Assembly: GCF_040869035.1 (NCBI RefSeq)
Contig: NZ_CP162101.1
Span: 620,001-684,000, forward strand
Origin: Vibrio sp. NTOU-M3
Lineage (GTDB): Bacteria > Pseudomonadota > Gammaproteobacteria > Enterobacterales > Vibrionaceae
DNA: 64,000 nt
Direction of reading: 5' to 3'
Made by a program: the position numbers and the translations under genes. The notes beneath the pieces were generated by a model. It was not told the origin of the DNA, ran no database searches, and saw only the letters and a list, made by a program, of their open reading frames with translations. How positions within the stretch are numbered: the first letter of the stretch is position 1; the number at the start of each line of letters is the position of its first letter. Shown here piece by piece: positions 1-8,627 of the stretch.

Positions 1-1008
1 ACATTTAGTCAAGAAAGCACCGTCCCAGTAATGCTCACTCTGGCTGACATTCGCTTAACGTTATTTACCTCTGGCTCCAGCGGTACTCCAAAAGCCATTG
101 AAAAAACGCTGACACAGCTTGAAAGTGAAATCGACATTCTACAGCGCTTATGGGGAGAGCAGTTAAGTGCGACACAAATAGAAAGTACGGTTTCACACCA
201 GCACATTTATGGGTTGTTATTCCGTGTGCTTTGGCCACTGTGCGCTGCAAGACCGTTTGCCGCTTACAACCTTGAGTTCCCTGAACAGGTGATCTCCCAC
301 GCAGGCCCTAACACCACTCTCATCAGCAGCCCTGCATTACTTAAAAGGCTTAATGAAGAACACCAGTCAACAAAACTGCGCATGGCATTTTCTTCTGGGG
401 GACCATTAGCAAATCAAGCGGCCAACCACGCTTGTGAGCTTTTTGGTCAATACCCTATTGAGGTCTATGGCAGTACTGAAACTGGTGGTATCGCTTTTCG
501 ACAGCAGCATAACGCTACCACGCCATGGCAGCTGTTTCCCGGTATTGAAGCGGAACTAAATGAAGAGTCCTGCCTCAAACTAAAATCTCCGCATATCGAT
601 GCCAACAACTGGTATCAAACTGCCGACGAATGCGTTTTCCATGATAAAGTGCATTTTGAGCTCAAAGGACGCACTGACCGTATTATTAAGGTCGAAGAGA
701 AACGCGTTTCTTTGGTTGAAGTAGAACGACGCGTTGAGCAACTTAGTTGGGTAGAAGAAACCGCCGTGCTCCCAATGATGGAAGGCGACCGACTCATTTT
801 AGTTGCAGCAATCGTCCTTAACCAACAGGGAAAGCAGCAGTTTGCGCTATCAGGAAAAGGAAAGTTCTGGCTACTGCTGCGTAATGAATTGCGTCAATGG
901 CTTGAGCCAATTGCTGTGCCGCGACGTTTTCGAGTGATCGACGAAATTCCGTTGAACAGTCAAGGAAAACGACAAACCGCAGAAATTGAAGCTCTTTTTC
1001 AACAATAA
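1..1008 (+). CDS. apeH: Aryl polyene acyl/aryl-AMP ligase ApeH (5' partial)
   Basis: C-terminal part of an AMP-forming acyl/aryl ligase. Frame 1 is open from base 1, so the real start lies left of the window, and the ATG at 31 is only the first internal Met. The P-loop-like A3 signature TSGSSGTPK is at about nt 70-96, the A5 signature YGSTETGG at about nt 466-489, and a C-terminal GK (catalytic lysine region) near nt 961. In APE clusters this enzyme activates the aryl starter acid and loads it on an ACP. It is followed 14 bp later by the dehydratase apeI, and the order apeH-I-J fits the APE scheme. The missing N-terminus and the ACP genes apeE/F presumably lie upstream. The family call is firm; the ape letter rests on gene order. 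Confidence 0.85.
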   Translation, partial: TFSQESTVPVMLTLADIRLTLFTSGSSGTPKAIEKTLTQLESEIDILQRLWGEQLSATQIESTVSHQHIYGLLFRVLWPLCAARPFAAYNLEFPEQVISHAGPNTTLISSPALLKRLNEEHQSTKLRMAFSSGGPLANQAANHACELFGQYPIEVYGSTETGGIAFRQQHNATTPWQLFPGIEAELNEESCLKLKSPHIDANNWYQTADECVFHDKVHFELKGRTDRIIKVEEKRVSLVEVERRVEQLSWVEETAVLPMMEGDRLILVAAIVLNQQGKQQFALSGKGKFWLLLRNELRQWLEPIAVPRRFRVIDEIPLNSQGKRQTAEIEALFQQ

Positions 1009-1022
1009 AAATCGACATTTGT

Positions 1023-1391
1023 ATGGCTAAACGAAAACCCACGATCATATCTACCGAAGTTCACGCTCATCAGGCGTCGCTGACATTCAAAGCAGACGCA
1101 GATATCTTGGACTTTTGCGGCCACTTCAGTCACTTTCCTCTGCTTCCGGGAGTAACTCAAATCGACTGGGCGCTGCATTATGCAGTCGAACTTCTTAACA
1201 CTCCACCCGCTTTCAAAGGGATGGAAGTTATTAAGTTTCAAGAGCCGATCCTCCCAGAGGCTGAAGCGCTATTAACATTAAGTTGGGATGACGAGAAACA
1301 AAAGCTGAGCTTCAAATACACCTCACAACGAAATGGTGATCTGGTTGTTCACTCTTCAGGAAAAATGAAACTGGGTGAAGCCAGTGAGTGA
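1023..1391 (+). CDS. apeI: ApeI-family 3-hydroxyacyl-ACP dehydratase
   Basis: A 122-residue single hotdog-fold protein with the FabA/FabZ-like motif HFSHFPLLPGV near residues 38-48, which carries the active-site His. It should remove water from 3-hydroxyacyl-ACP intermediates during polyene chain growth, giving the conjugated double bonds. It starts with ATG 14 bp after apeH, and its 3' end overlaps the next gene (apeJ, GTG at 1375 or 1384). A second, unrelated-looking dehydratase, ApeP, is encoded at 9808; known APE systems carry both. Confidence 0.85.
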   Translation: MAKRKPTIISTEVHAHQASLTFKADADILDFCGHFSHFPLLPGVTQIDWALHYAVELLNTPPAFKGMEVIKFQEPILPEAEALLTLSWDDEKQKLSFKYTSQRNGDLVVHSSGKMKLGEASE

Positions 1392-3090
1392 GCACAACCC
1401 CTGCTTTCTTATCCCTTGTTATAACCATGGCAGTACCGTGGCTGACGTTGTTGCATCACTCGCTCCTTTTGCATACCCAGTATTACTGATTGATGACGGC
1501 AGCAACCAGCAAACCAAGCAGGCATTAGAAGACGTCGCTGAACAACCCCACGTCCACCTGCTGACTCTTGCTGAAAATCAAGGCAAAGGTGGTGCGGTAA
1601 TGGCAGGCCTTCGTCATGCGCACCAACTTGGTTATTCGCACGCAATCCAAATTGATGCGGATGGACAACACGATATTGAAGCGCTACCAAAACTGCTCCT
1701 CGCTTCACAACAGCAACCTGAACATTTAATTTCTGGTCAACCTATCTACGATGAAAGCGTCCCTAAGTCTCGCTTGTATGGCCGCTATGCCACCCACATT
1801 TGGGTATGGATAGAAACCCTTTCCTTTGCTATTAAAGACAGCATGTGTGGCTTTCGTTCTTATCCTCTGACACAAACTATAGCAGTGCTGGATAAGTACG
1901 ATATTGGCGCACGTATGGACTTCGATATTGAAATCTTAGTGCGTATGTATTGGGAAGGAACTGACATTGAATTTGTTGAAACACGGGTGATATATCCTGA
2001 AGGCGGCATTTCTCATTTCGATGCACTCAGCGATAACCTAAAGATCAGCTGGATGCATACCCGACTATTTTTTGGAATGATCCCAAGAATCCCAGCGTTG
2101 CTCACTCGAAAATCCAAAGCTAACAAGCAACAGCACTGGTCTAAGCATCAGGAACGAGGCACCATTCTTGGTATCAAACTCATGCTCGCAATTTACAGTA
2201 TTCTGGGCAGAAAAGCCTTTAATGTGCTCCTGAAACTGGTGATGCGCTACTACCATCTGACCGGAAAGCAAGCCAGAACCGCCTCCGAACAATTCTTAGC
2301 GCAATTACACATCTATGCGGCTGAGCGAAACATCCAACTCACGCAACCACTCGACAGTTATCATCACTTGCTCTCTTTTGGTCACACCATGCTCGACAAA
2401 CTCGCAGCATGGAAAGGCGATTTCTCTGTTGATAATCTGACCATTCACGGACAGGAACACTTCGAGCAAATTGTGGCTAACCAGCAAGGAGTGGTGCTCT
2501 TAGGCTCACACCTTGGGAATATCGAACTTTGTCGAGCATTAGGCAGACGCCATAAACATATCAAGATCAATGCATTAGTGTTTACAGAACACGCAGAACG
2601 TTTCAACACTGTAATGAAAGCAGTTAACCCAAATTCCGAATTAAACCTAATACAGGTAAGTTCATTGGGACCAGACACCGCGATCTTGCTACAACAGAAG
2701 ATTGAACAAGGCGAATGGATTGTCATTGTCGGCGATCGAACATCCACCAGCAAAGAGAGTCGATCAGTCTGGGCAGACTTTCTTGGTAAGCCTGCGCCGT
2801 TCCCTCAAGGCCCATTTATGTTAGCCTCTATTCTCAAAGCGCCGGTGTTCCTGTTGTTCGGATTACGTGATGATACTCGCAATGAACCACATTTTAATGT
2901 CTATTTTGAGCATTTTAGCGACAAAATAGTCTTGCCACGAAAAGAGCGACAAATTGCATTGAAACGGGTTGTACAACAATACGCTGACCGTCTTGAATTT
3001 TACACCTTAAAAGCACCGCTGCAGTGGTACAACTTTTTCAACTTTTGGACTTTAAGTAACCAGCAACATGACGAAGCAAACCCCAAATAG
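1375..3090 (+). CDS. apeJ: Fused family-2 glycosyltransferase / LpxL-like acyltransferase (ApeJ)
   Basis: A two-domain protein of 571 residues. Residues about 8-230 form a GT2 glycosyltransferase fold with an N-terminal IPCYNHG strand, a DDGS motif and DADGQHD (DxD-type). Residues about 285-560 resemble the lysophospholipid/lipid A acyltransferase family, with an HX4E motif (SHLGNIE, H379 to E384), a VGDRTS segment and a GPFMLASILKAPVF stretch. In APE clusters this bifunctional protein is thought to help attach the polyene to its lipid/sugar anchor. The start is GTG at 1375, or GTG at 1384, which overlaps the apeI stop; the ribosome site does not decide between them. The 3' end overlaps the ammonia-lyase gene by 23 nt. 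Confidence 0.85.
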   Translation: MKPVSEHNPCFLIPCYNHGSTVADVVASLAPFAYPVLLIDDGSNQQTKQALEDVAEQPHVHLLTLAENQGKGGAVMAGLRHAHQLGYSHAIQIDADGQHDIEALPKLLLASQQQPEHLISGQPIYDESVPKSRLYGRYATHIWVWIETLSFAIKDSMCGFRSYPLTQTIAVLDKYDIGARMDFDIEILVRMYWEGTDIEFVETRVIYPEGGISHFDALSDNLKISWMHTRLFFGMIPRIPALLTRKSKANKQQHWSKHQERGTILGIKLMLAIYSILGRKAFNVLLKLVMRYYHLTGKQARTASEQFLAQLHIYAAERNIQLTQPLDSYHHLLSFGHTMLDKLAAWKGDFSVDNLTIHGQEHFEQIVANQQGVVLLGSHLGNIELCRALGRRHKHIKINALVFTEHAERFNTVMKAVNPNSELNLIQVSSLGPDTAILLQQKIEQGEWIVIVGDRTSTSKESRSVWADFLGKPAPFPQGPFMLASILKAPVFLLFGLRDDTRNEPHFNVYFEHFSDKIVLPRKERQIALKRVVQQYADRLEFYTLKAPLQWYNFFNFWTLSNQQHDEANPK

Positions 3091-4621
3091 TATTACTTTT
3101 GGCGCAGAGCGCCTGACTATAGAAGATGTTGTCGCTATCGCTCAGGGCGCAGAAGCGACAATTAACACCACACCAGAGTACACGGCTAAGATAGACCGAG
3201 GTGTTGCCTTCCTTGAACGCCTTCTGAAAGAAGAAGGCGTCATTTACGGTGTCACTACCGGTTATGGCGATTCCTGCACGGTTGCAATCCCACCAAGCCT
3301 TGTTGATGAGCTTCCTTTGCACCTTACCCGTTTCCACGGTTGTGGCCTAGGAGAAGTCCTGACACATGAACAAGCAAGAGCCGTTTTAGCAACACGCTTG
3401 TGTTCTTTGGCGCAAGGTGTTTCCGGTGTCACACACGATTTACTCAACCAAATCATTACCTTGATTAACCACGATATTTCACCCCGCATCCCTCAAGAGG
3501 GTTCAGTGGGCGCAAGTGGTGATCTTACGCCGCTCTCTTATCTTGCTGCCGCTTTAATCGGTGAACGTGATGTAATTTATAAAGGTGAGATCCGTCCAAC
3601 TGCCGAGGTATACGCAGAGCTGAGTATTAAGCCAATCAAACTTAAGCCAAAAGAAGGTTTAGCATTGATGAACGGTACATCAGTGATGACCGCTCTCGCT
3701 TGTTTGGCGTACAAACGCGCAGAGTATCTTGCTCAGCTTTGTACTAAGATCACCGCGATGGTTTCTGTGGGCATGCATGGGAATGATTTCCACTTTGATG
3801 AAGCATTGTTCGCGGTCAAACCGCATCCGGGTCAACAGCAAATTGCTGCATGGCTACGAGATGATCTCAAAGCTGACCGTCCACCACGTAACAGTGACCG
3901 CTTACAAGATCGTTATTCACTACGCTGTGCGCCGCATGTCATCGGTGTCGTTCAAGACTCTCTACCATGGCTACGCCAGATGATCGAAAACGAGCTGAAC
4001 AGTGCTAACGACAACCCAATTATCGATGGCGATAACGAACGCGTACTGCATGGTGGTCATTTCTACGGCGGCCACATTGCCATGGCTATGGATACATTGA
4101 AAACAGGCATCGCTAACTTAGCTGACCTACTGGACCGCCAAATGGCTCAGTTAATGGACTACAAGTTTAACAATGGCCTACCATTTAACCTCACTGGTGC
4201 AGAAGGTGAGCGCAAACCAATTAACCATGGTTTCAAAGCCGTCCAAATTGGCATCTCGGCTTGGACTGCAGAAGCACTGAAACACACCATGCCTGCAAGC
4301 GTATTTTCTCGTTCAACTGAATGTCACAACCAAGATAAAGTCAGCATGGGCACCATTGCAGCACGTGACTGTTTACGTGTTCTTGAATTGACTGAGCAGG
4401 TTGCGGCCGCTTCACTGCTTGCTGCAACACAAGCACTGGAAATTCGCCGCCACCGAAATGAGCTTGATGAGACTCACATGAGCAGTAACCTCAAAATGAT
4501 TCGCGATGCAGTATTGAGTGAATTCGATTTCGTTGCAGAAGATCGCCCGCTTGAAGCCGACCTGCGCCACTTTATTGGTCGCATTCAGCAAGGTTACTGG
4601 CCGCTATATCAGGAGAATTGA
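3068..4621 (+). CDS. HAL/PAL/TAL-family aromatic amino acid ammonia-lyase in APE cluster
   Basis: A 517-residue MIO-dependent ammonia-lyase. The MIO-forming triad Ala149-Ser150-Gly151 sits in SVGASGDLTPLSY, and the inner-loop tyrosine is Tyr60 (YGVTTGYG). Other hallmarks are MNGTSVMTAL, DRYSLRCAPHVIG and NSANDNPII. The two selectivity residues, placed by gap-free alignment to the remembered R. sphaeroides TAL sequence, are Phe89-His90. Histidine lyases usually have Ser-His, tyrosine lyases His-Leu and phenylalanine lyases Phe-Leu, so the substrate cannot be read off directly. Lying inside the APE operon, it probably makes a cinnamate-type acid from Phe or Tyr for the ApeH ligase rather than urocanate for histidine breakdown. 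No hut genes are nearby. It overlaps its neighbours at both ends (TGATG at 4619). Confidence 0.9.
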   Translation: MTKQTPNSITFGAERLTIEDVVAIAQGAEATINTTPEYTAKIDRGVAFLERLLKEEGVIYGVTTGYGDSCTVAIPPSLVDELPLHLTRFHGCGLGEVLTHEQARAVLATRLCSLAQGVSGVTHDLLNQIITLINHDISPRIPQEGSVGASGDLTPLSYLAAALIGERDVIYKGEIRPTAEVYAELSIKPIKLKPKEGLALMNGTSVMTALACLAYKRAEYLAQLCTKITAMVSVGMHGNDFHFDEALFAVKPHPGQQQIAAWLRDDLKADRPPRNSDRLQDRYSLRCAPHVIGVVQDSLPWLRQMIENELNSANDNPIIDGDNERVLHGGHFYGGHIAMAMDTLKTGIANLADLLDRQMAQLMDYKFNNGLPFNLTGAEGERKPINHGFKAVQIGISAWTAEALKHTMPASVFSRSTECHNQDKVSMGTIAARDCLRVLELTEQVAAASLLAATQALEIRRHRNELDETHMSSNLKMIRDAVLSEFDFVAEDRPLEADLRHFIGRIQQGYWPLYQEN

Positions 4622-5064
4622 TGAGCGACATTCAATACCCACTAAATTCTGAGGTGACATTAGTCACCTCATTTCAAGATGCCGACCCCATGGGCGTTGT
4701 GTATCATGGCAATTATTTCCGTTTCTTCGAAGAAGCACGCCGCGTATTGATGGACAAAATTGATTATGGCTATCTGGCGATGAATGAATCTGGTTACATG
4801 TGGCCGGTGATCGATACTCGAGTCAAATACGTCAAAGCCATTCCGTTTAATCACCAAATCCGTGTGACGGCCACTTTAACCGAGTGGGAAAATCGTCTTC
4901 GAGTCGATTACATTGTTTTTGATGCGCAAACAGGTCAACGTATGTGTAAAGCACATACCACACAAGTCGCGGTCTCTATAGCAGACCAAGAAATGTGTTT
5001 TGTATCGCCCAAAGTATTCACGGATAAAGTTCTACATTGGCACCAAACAGGAGCTTGCCTCTAA
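4621..5064 (+). CDS. apeK: YbgC-like hotdog thioesterase ApeK
   Basis: An acyl-thioesterase of the 4-hydroxybenzoyl-CoA/YbgC hotdog type, 147 residues. The catalytic Asp region reads DADPMGVVYHGNYFRFFEEARR, near residues 20-41 (quoted as two halves: DADPMGVVYHG and NYFRFFEEARR). It is expected to release or edit acyl chains during polyene synthesis. ATG 4621 is chosen because AGGAG lies five bases upstream and the start overlaps the lyase stop by one base; the preceding TTG is an in-frame alternative. Its stop overlaps the start of the LolA-like gene. Confidence 0.82.
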   Translation: MSDIQYPLNSEVTLVTSFQDADPMGVVYHGNYFRFFEEARRVLMDKIDYGYLAMNESGYMWPVIDTRVKYVKAIPFNHQIRVTATLTEWENRLRVDYIVFDAQTGQRMCKAHTTQVAVSIADQEMCFVSPKVFTDKVLHWHQTGACL

Positions 5065-5672
5065 TGCGTCGATTGCTGCTCTCTTTGCTTTTGTCAGTAT
5101 CACCAGTGTGCTTGGCTCAGGTCACCGATTTAGCCTCGCTTCAAACTCAGCTTGCCCAACACCAGTTAGTTCGTGGTGACTTCAGTCAGGAACGACATAT
5201 CGAGATGTTTGAGCAACCACTGACATCTTCAGGCCGGTTTACTCTCGATAAATCAGCTGGGTTATTATGGCAACAAACTACACCATTTCCGGTCAACCTT
5301 ACCTTAACCAAAGATAAGCTTCGCCAGACGTTTGCCAACCAACCAGCACAAACCATCACAGCAGAACAAAACCCAATGGCATTTTACTTTAGCCATATAT
5401 TTTTAGCTGTCTTTCATGGTGACACCAAGGCATTAAGTGAACAGTTTGCGCTGGATTTCATTGAAGATAACGGTAAGTGGACACTTACTCTCACACCTAA
5501 AAAAGCCCCATTAAATGCGGTATTTCAATACATTACTTTGGTGGGGAAAGACGATATCGGTACGCTGACTTTGCAAGAAATTCGGGGCGATCAAACCCAA
5601 ATCCATTTTACCAACCAAACTCATCAGCCCGAGGTATTAACTGATGCAGAGAAAGCGCAATTCTCTTTCTAA
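5064..5672 (+). CDS. apeL: LolA-like outer-membrane lipoprotein carrier protein ApeL
   Basis: A periplasmic protein of 202 residues with a signal peptide (RRLLLSLLLSVSPVCLA, cleavage expected just after CLA) and a LolA-like body: FSQERHIEMF, SSGRFTLDKSAGLLWQQ and a closing IHFTNQ region. In APE clusters a LolA homologue works with the MMPL exporter to move the lipidated polyene across the periplasm. The start ATG at 5064 overlaps the apeK stop (TAATG). The gene ends inside the next one, a 29-nt overlap. Confidence 0.82.
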   Translation: MRRLLLSLLLSVSPVCLAQVTDLASLQTQLAQHQLVRGDFSQERHIEMFEQPLTSSGRFTLDKSAGLLWQQTTPFPVNLTLTKDKLRQTFANQPAQTITAEQNPMAFYFSHIFLAVFHGDTKALSEQFALDFIEDNGKWTLTLTPKKAPLNAVFQYITLVGKDDIGTLTLQEIRGDQTQIHFTNQTHQPEVLTDAEKAQFSF

Positions 5673-7998
5673 ACACTGGATTGGAAGTAAAGCGGTCGCT
5701 TTTCTATGGCTTGCAGTTGTACTTAGCTGCAGCGCATTGCTGGTAAAACAGTGGGCGTTTACTGCTCACTCCCCCATTGAAACAGATATTCTAAAGCTGC
5801 TGCCAACGGATCAACAAAACCCATTGGCAGAACAAGCATTTAATAAAGTCACCGCGAATATGAGCGATAAGGTGGTGTTTGTTCTCACTGCCTCTGAGCA
5901 AGTGAAACTGCATCAAGCTGCGAGCGAGTTTGAGCTTCAATTGTCACAAAGTCAGTATTTCGACAAGGTCACGGGACGTATCTCTGAAGCACAACAACGT
6001 CTTTGGGCAAAATACTATTTCGAGCATCGATTCCAACAACTGACACCAGAGCAACGAACAAGGTTAGCGTCATCACCTCAAGAACAAGTGCAAAAGGTCA
6101 TTCAGTCGTTATATAACCCATTTTCAGGTGTGACTGGGCAAGAACTCAAAAACGACCCATTCTTAATTTTTCGCGACTATCTGGCGCATATCAGTGCCAC
6201 ATCATCACAGTTTCAGCTCAAAGATGGCTACTTAACAACAGAGTTTGAAGGAAACACCTACCTGCTGATAACCGCAGAGCTTAAAAATTCTCCATACAGT
6301 CTATCTGCCCAGCAAGCCGTACCAATGATCGAGCAGCTTGAAAAACAGTTAGAAAACCAATACCAAGTACAAACTGCGCATACCGGTGTACTTTTTTATG
6401 CCGATTTTGGTACCCGAAGTGCAAAATCAGAAATCAGCACCATCGGGCTGTTTTCTTTGCTCGGCGTGATCTTACTCATCACCGTTGTCTTCCGCAGCAT
6501 TACGCCACTCACTCTGGCATTGCTTTCTATCTCAGTTGGCTTATTGGTTGCCCTAGCGATCACTACGTGGTTATTTGGCCAAGTTCATTTATTTAGTCTC
6601 GTCTTCGGTGCCAGCCTAATTGGGGTTTCAATTGATTATGCGTTCCACTACCTCACTGACCGTCTAGCGGCAGGAAATCAGTGGCACAGCATCAAAGGGC
6701 TCAAACATATTCTAGCGGCCATCACATTAGGGTTGGTCACCAGTTTGATAGGTTATTTGGGATTGCTCATTGCCCCATTCCCTGGCCTGCAACAACTGGC
6801 GTTGTTTTCTGCGATTGGTTTGACAGCCGCCTACGCGACCGTAGTGGCTTGGTATCCCATTTTGGCAGCCTCACCAGCGAAAGCACGGTCACTTCCGGGG
6901 CAAACGTTGTGGCAGCAATGGTTTCAGTTATGGACTCGTCCTTACGTCCGAATCGGGCTGCCTAGTACCATTTTGCTGCTCAGCTTAGCCGCCCTAACTC
7001 AAGTCACCTACAATGATGATATTCGCCAGCTTCAGGCGATGCCAAGTGATCTCAAAGCGCAAGAACAGCTGATAAGTACATTGAGCGGGTTACAGCCTTC
7101 CCAGCAAATGATCGTGGTCAGTGCAGAGAACAACGAAACCTTGATGCAAAAGTTAGAACGCTTCGATCAGCAGCTACTAAGTTGGCAGCAAGACCATGTT
7201 ATTTCAGGTTATCAAAGTTTGAGTCAGTATATTGGTTCGGAGCAGCGTCAGCACCAAGACCATGAGTTGATCAAAACACTGTACAACAACTTTGCGCAGC
7301 CGCTTGCCCACTCGCTCAAACTCGCAACCACACCAAAACTTGATGCAGATTACACGCCCGTTCAGTTGCAGGATTATTTGGCAAATCCCGTCTCTGAAGC
7401 TGTGCGTTTTTTGTATCTTGGACAGGTTGCGACTACGGCGGAACCACAACAAGTAGCCGCTGTTGTGCTGTTAAATAAGGTGCAAAATCCTGAGGTAATA
7501 CGCGGAGTCACAGAAAAAAAACCAGATATGGCCTATCTCGATAAAGCAGCAGATATTTCAGTCTTATTTGGCCAGTACCGCATAAAAATTATGGAGCTAT
7601 TGGCGATTGCGATTCTAGTGATTGGAGCACTGCTAACTAAGCGCTATGGCTTTAAACACACGATTCGTATTCTATTACCATCATTAATTGCTTGTTGCGT
7701 CGGTATTGCTATCACTGTGGTGGTTGGCTCAACGTTGAATCTGTTTAATTTATTGGCTTTGATCCTCATCATTGGCATCGGCATTGATTACACCTTATTC
7801 TTTGCCGAACAAGCTCGAAGCCATAGCACTCTACTTGCGATCACGCTGTCTGCCATGACAACCTTGCTCTCTTTTGGCTTGCTTGCGTTAAGCCAAACGC
7901 ATGCTATTCACAGTTTTGGTGTCACGGTGCTGAGTGGTATTTTTATCGCTTGGCTATTATCACCTATCGCAATCGCAGCGTCACAGGAGAAAAAATGA
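5644..7998 (+). CDS. apeM: RND/MMPL-family exporter ApeM
   Basis: An inner-membrane transporter of 784 residues. It has an N-terminal transmembrane segment (about 14-34), a large periplasmic domain, a hydrophobic block at about 255-420 with a GASLIGVSIDYAFHYLTD motif, a second periplasmic domain, and a C-terminal block at about 640-780 with LIIGIGIDYTLFFAEQA. The paired G-x-x-x-D-Y segments are typical of the proton-relay helices of MMPL/RND proteins. It probably extracts the finished aryl polyene lipid from the inner membrane and hands it to the LolA-like ApeL and the lipoprotein ApeN. The ATG at 5644 lies inside apeL; the stop overlaps the apeN start (ATGA). Confidence 0.85.
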   Translation: MQRKRNSLSKHWIGSKAVAFLWLAVVLSCSALLVKQWAFTAHSPIETDILKLLPTDQQNPLAEQAFNKVTANMSDKVVFVLTASEQVKLHQAASEFELQLSQSQYFDKVTGRISEAQQRLWAKYYFEHRFQQLTPEQRTRLASSPQEQVQKVIQSLYNPFSGVTGQELKNDPFLIFRDYLAHISATSSQFQLKDGYLTTEFEGNTYLLITAELKNSPYSLSAQQAVPMIEQLEKQLENQYQVQTAHTGVLFYADFGTRSAKSEISTIGLFSLLGVILLITVVFRSITPLTLALLSISVGLLVALAITTWLFGQVHLFSLVFGASLIGVSIDYAFHYLTDRLAAGNQWHSIKGLKHILAAITLGLVTSLIGYLGLLIAPFPGLQQLALFSAIGLTAAYATVVAWYPILAASPAKARSLPGQTLWQQWFQLWTRPYVRIGLPSTILLLSLAALTQVTYNDDIRQLQAMPSDLKAQEQLISTLSGLQPSQQMIVVSAENNETLMQKLERFDQQLLSWQQDHVISGYQSLSQYIGSEQRQHQDHELIKTLYNNFAQPLAHSLKLATTPKLDADYTPVQLQDYLANPVSEAVRFLYLGQVATTAEPQQVAAVVLLNKVQNPEVIRGVTEKKPDMAYLDKAADISVLFGQYRIKIMELLAIAILVIGALLTKRYGFKHTIRILLPSLIACCVGIAITVVVGSTLNLFNLLALILIIGIGIDYTLFFAEQARSHSTLLAITLSAMTTLLSFGLLALSQTHAIHSFGVTVLSGIFIAWLLSPIAIAASQEKK

Positions 7999-8618
7999 TC
8001 AAATGCACTGCTTTACGTTTTGCCGGCTTAATCGCGCTTGCCAGTTCGCTTACGGCTTGTTCGTTAGTCCCAGATTCCAGCTCAGCGAACGTACAGATTG
8101 CCGCAGACACATATGTCGAGCTCCCTCAACCAGCCGCTCTCGGTTATCAAGTCACAGCCAGTCAGCTTATTTCCGCCACTTGGCATACAGAGAAAGGCGC
8201 AAACACCCAGCAGCTACCTGTGCAACTACAAGTCAAAAATAACCAAGTGGTGCTCGCTGGTTTTTCTTCATGGGGAACCCGGATACTTTCGCTGGATTAT
8301 CAAAATGAGCAGGTCAATACACAAGTGCTCAATGGCTTAGAAGGTTCACTACCTCAGCCAGAGCAAGTACTGTTCAATCTGATGATCACGCTGTGGCCGC
8401 AAAGCACTTGGGAAGCACCGTTAAATAAGGTAAGGTGGTCGATGGTAGACACCAGACAGACACGAACGGTCTACAACCAGCAGGGTAAAAAAGTTATCAC
8501 TGTACGCTATGGTGCAGACAAACCATTAGACGGCGATATCTTATTTCATAACGAGCTGTTGGATTACTCGATAAAAATCCAGACGCTTAATTATCAAACC
8601 CACAATGAACAACCGTAG
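7995..8618 (+). CDS. apeN: DUF3261-type lipoprotein ApeN
   Basis: A 207-residue lipoprotein. The signal peptide MIKCTALRFAGLIALASS is followed by the lipobox LTAC, so Cys22 would be lipidated. The body matches the small DUF3261 lipoproteins that always sit next to APE exporters; their role is thought to be anchoring or transfer at the outer membrane, in the manner of LolB. ATG at 7995 is preferred because AGGAGA lies just upstream and the start overlaps the apeM stop; the upstream in-frame TTG would add 15 residues before the signal peptide. It is followed 9 bp later by apeO. Confidence 0.8.
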   Translation: MIKCTALRFAGLIALASSLTACSLVPDSSSANVQIAADTYVELPQPAALGYQVTASQLISATWHTEKGANTQQLPVQLQVKNNQVVLAGFSSWGTRILSLDYQNEQVNTQVLNGLEGSLPQPEQVLFNLMITLWPQSTWEAPLNKVRWSMVDTRQTRTVYNQQGKKVITVRYGADKPLDGDILFHNELLDYSIKIQTLNYQTHNEQP

Positions 8619-8627
8619 ATAGCCATC

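Noticed and set aside
818..1048. Antisense frames in the ape and mal genes (several of 60-120 residues)
   Set aside because: They mirror the codon pattern of the real genes, lack ribosome sites and show no family features.
3068..4621. Annotation as histidine ammonia-lyase HutH
   Set aside because: No hut genes are nearby, the selectivity pair is not Ser-His and the gene is coupled into the APE operon.
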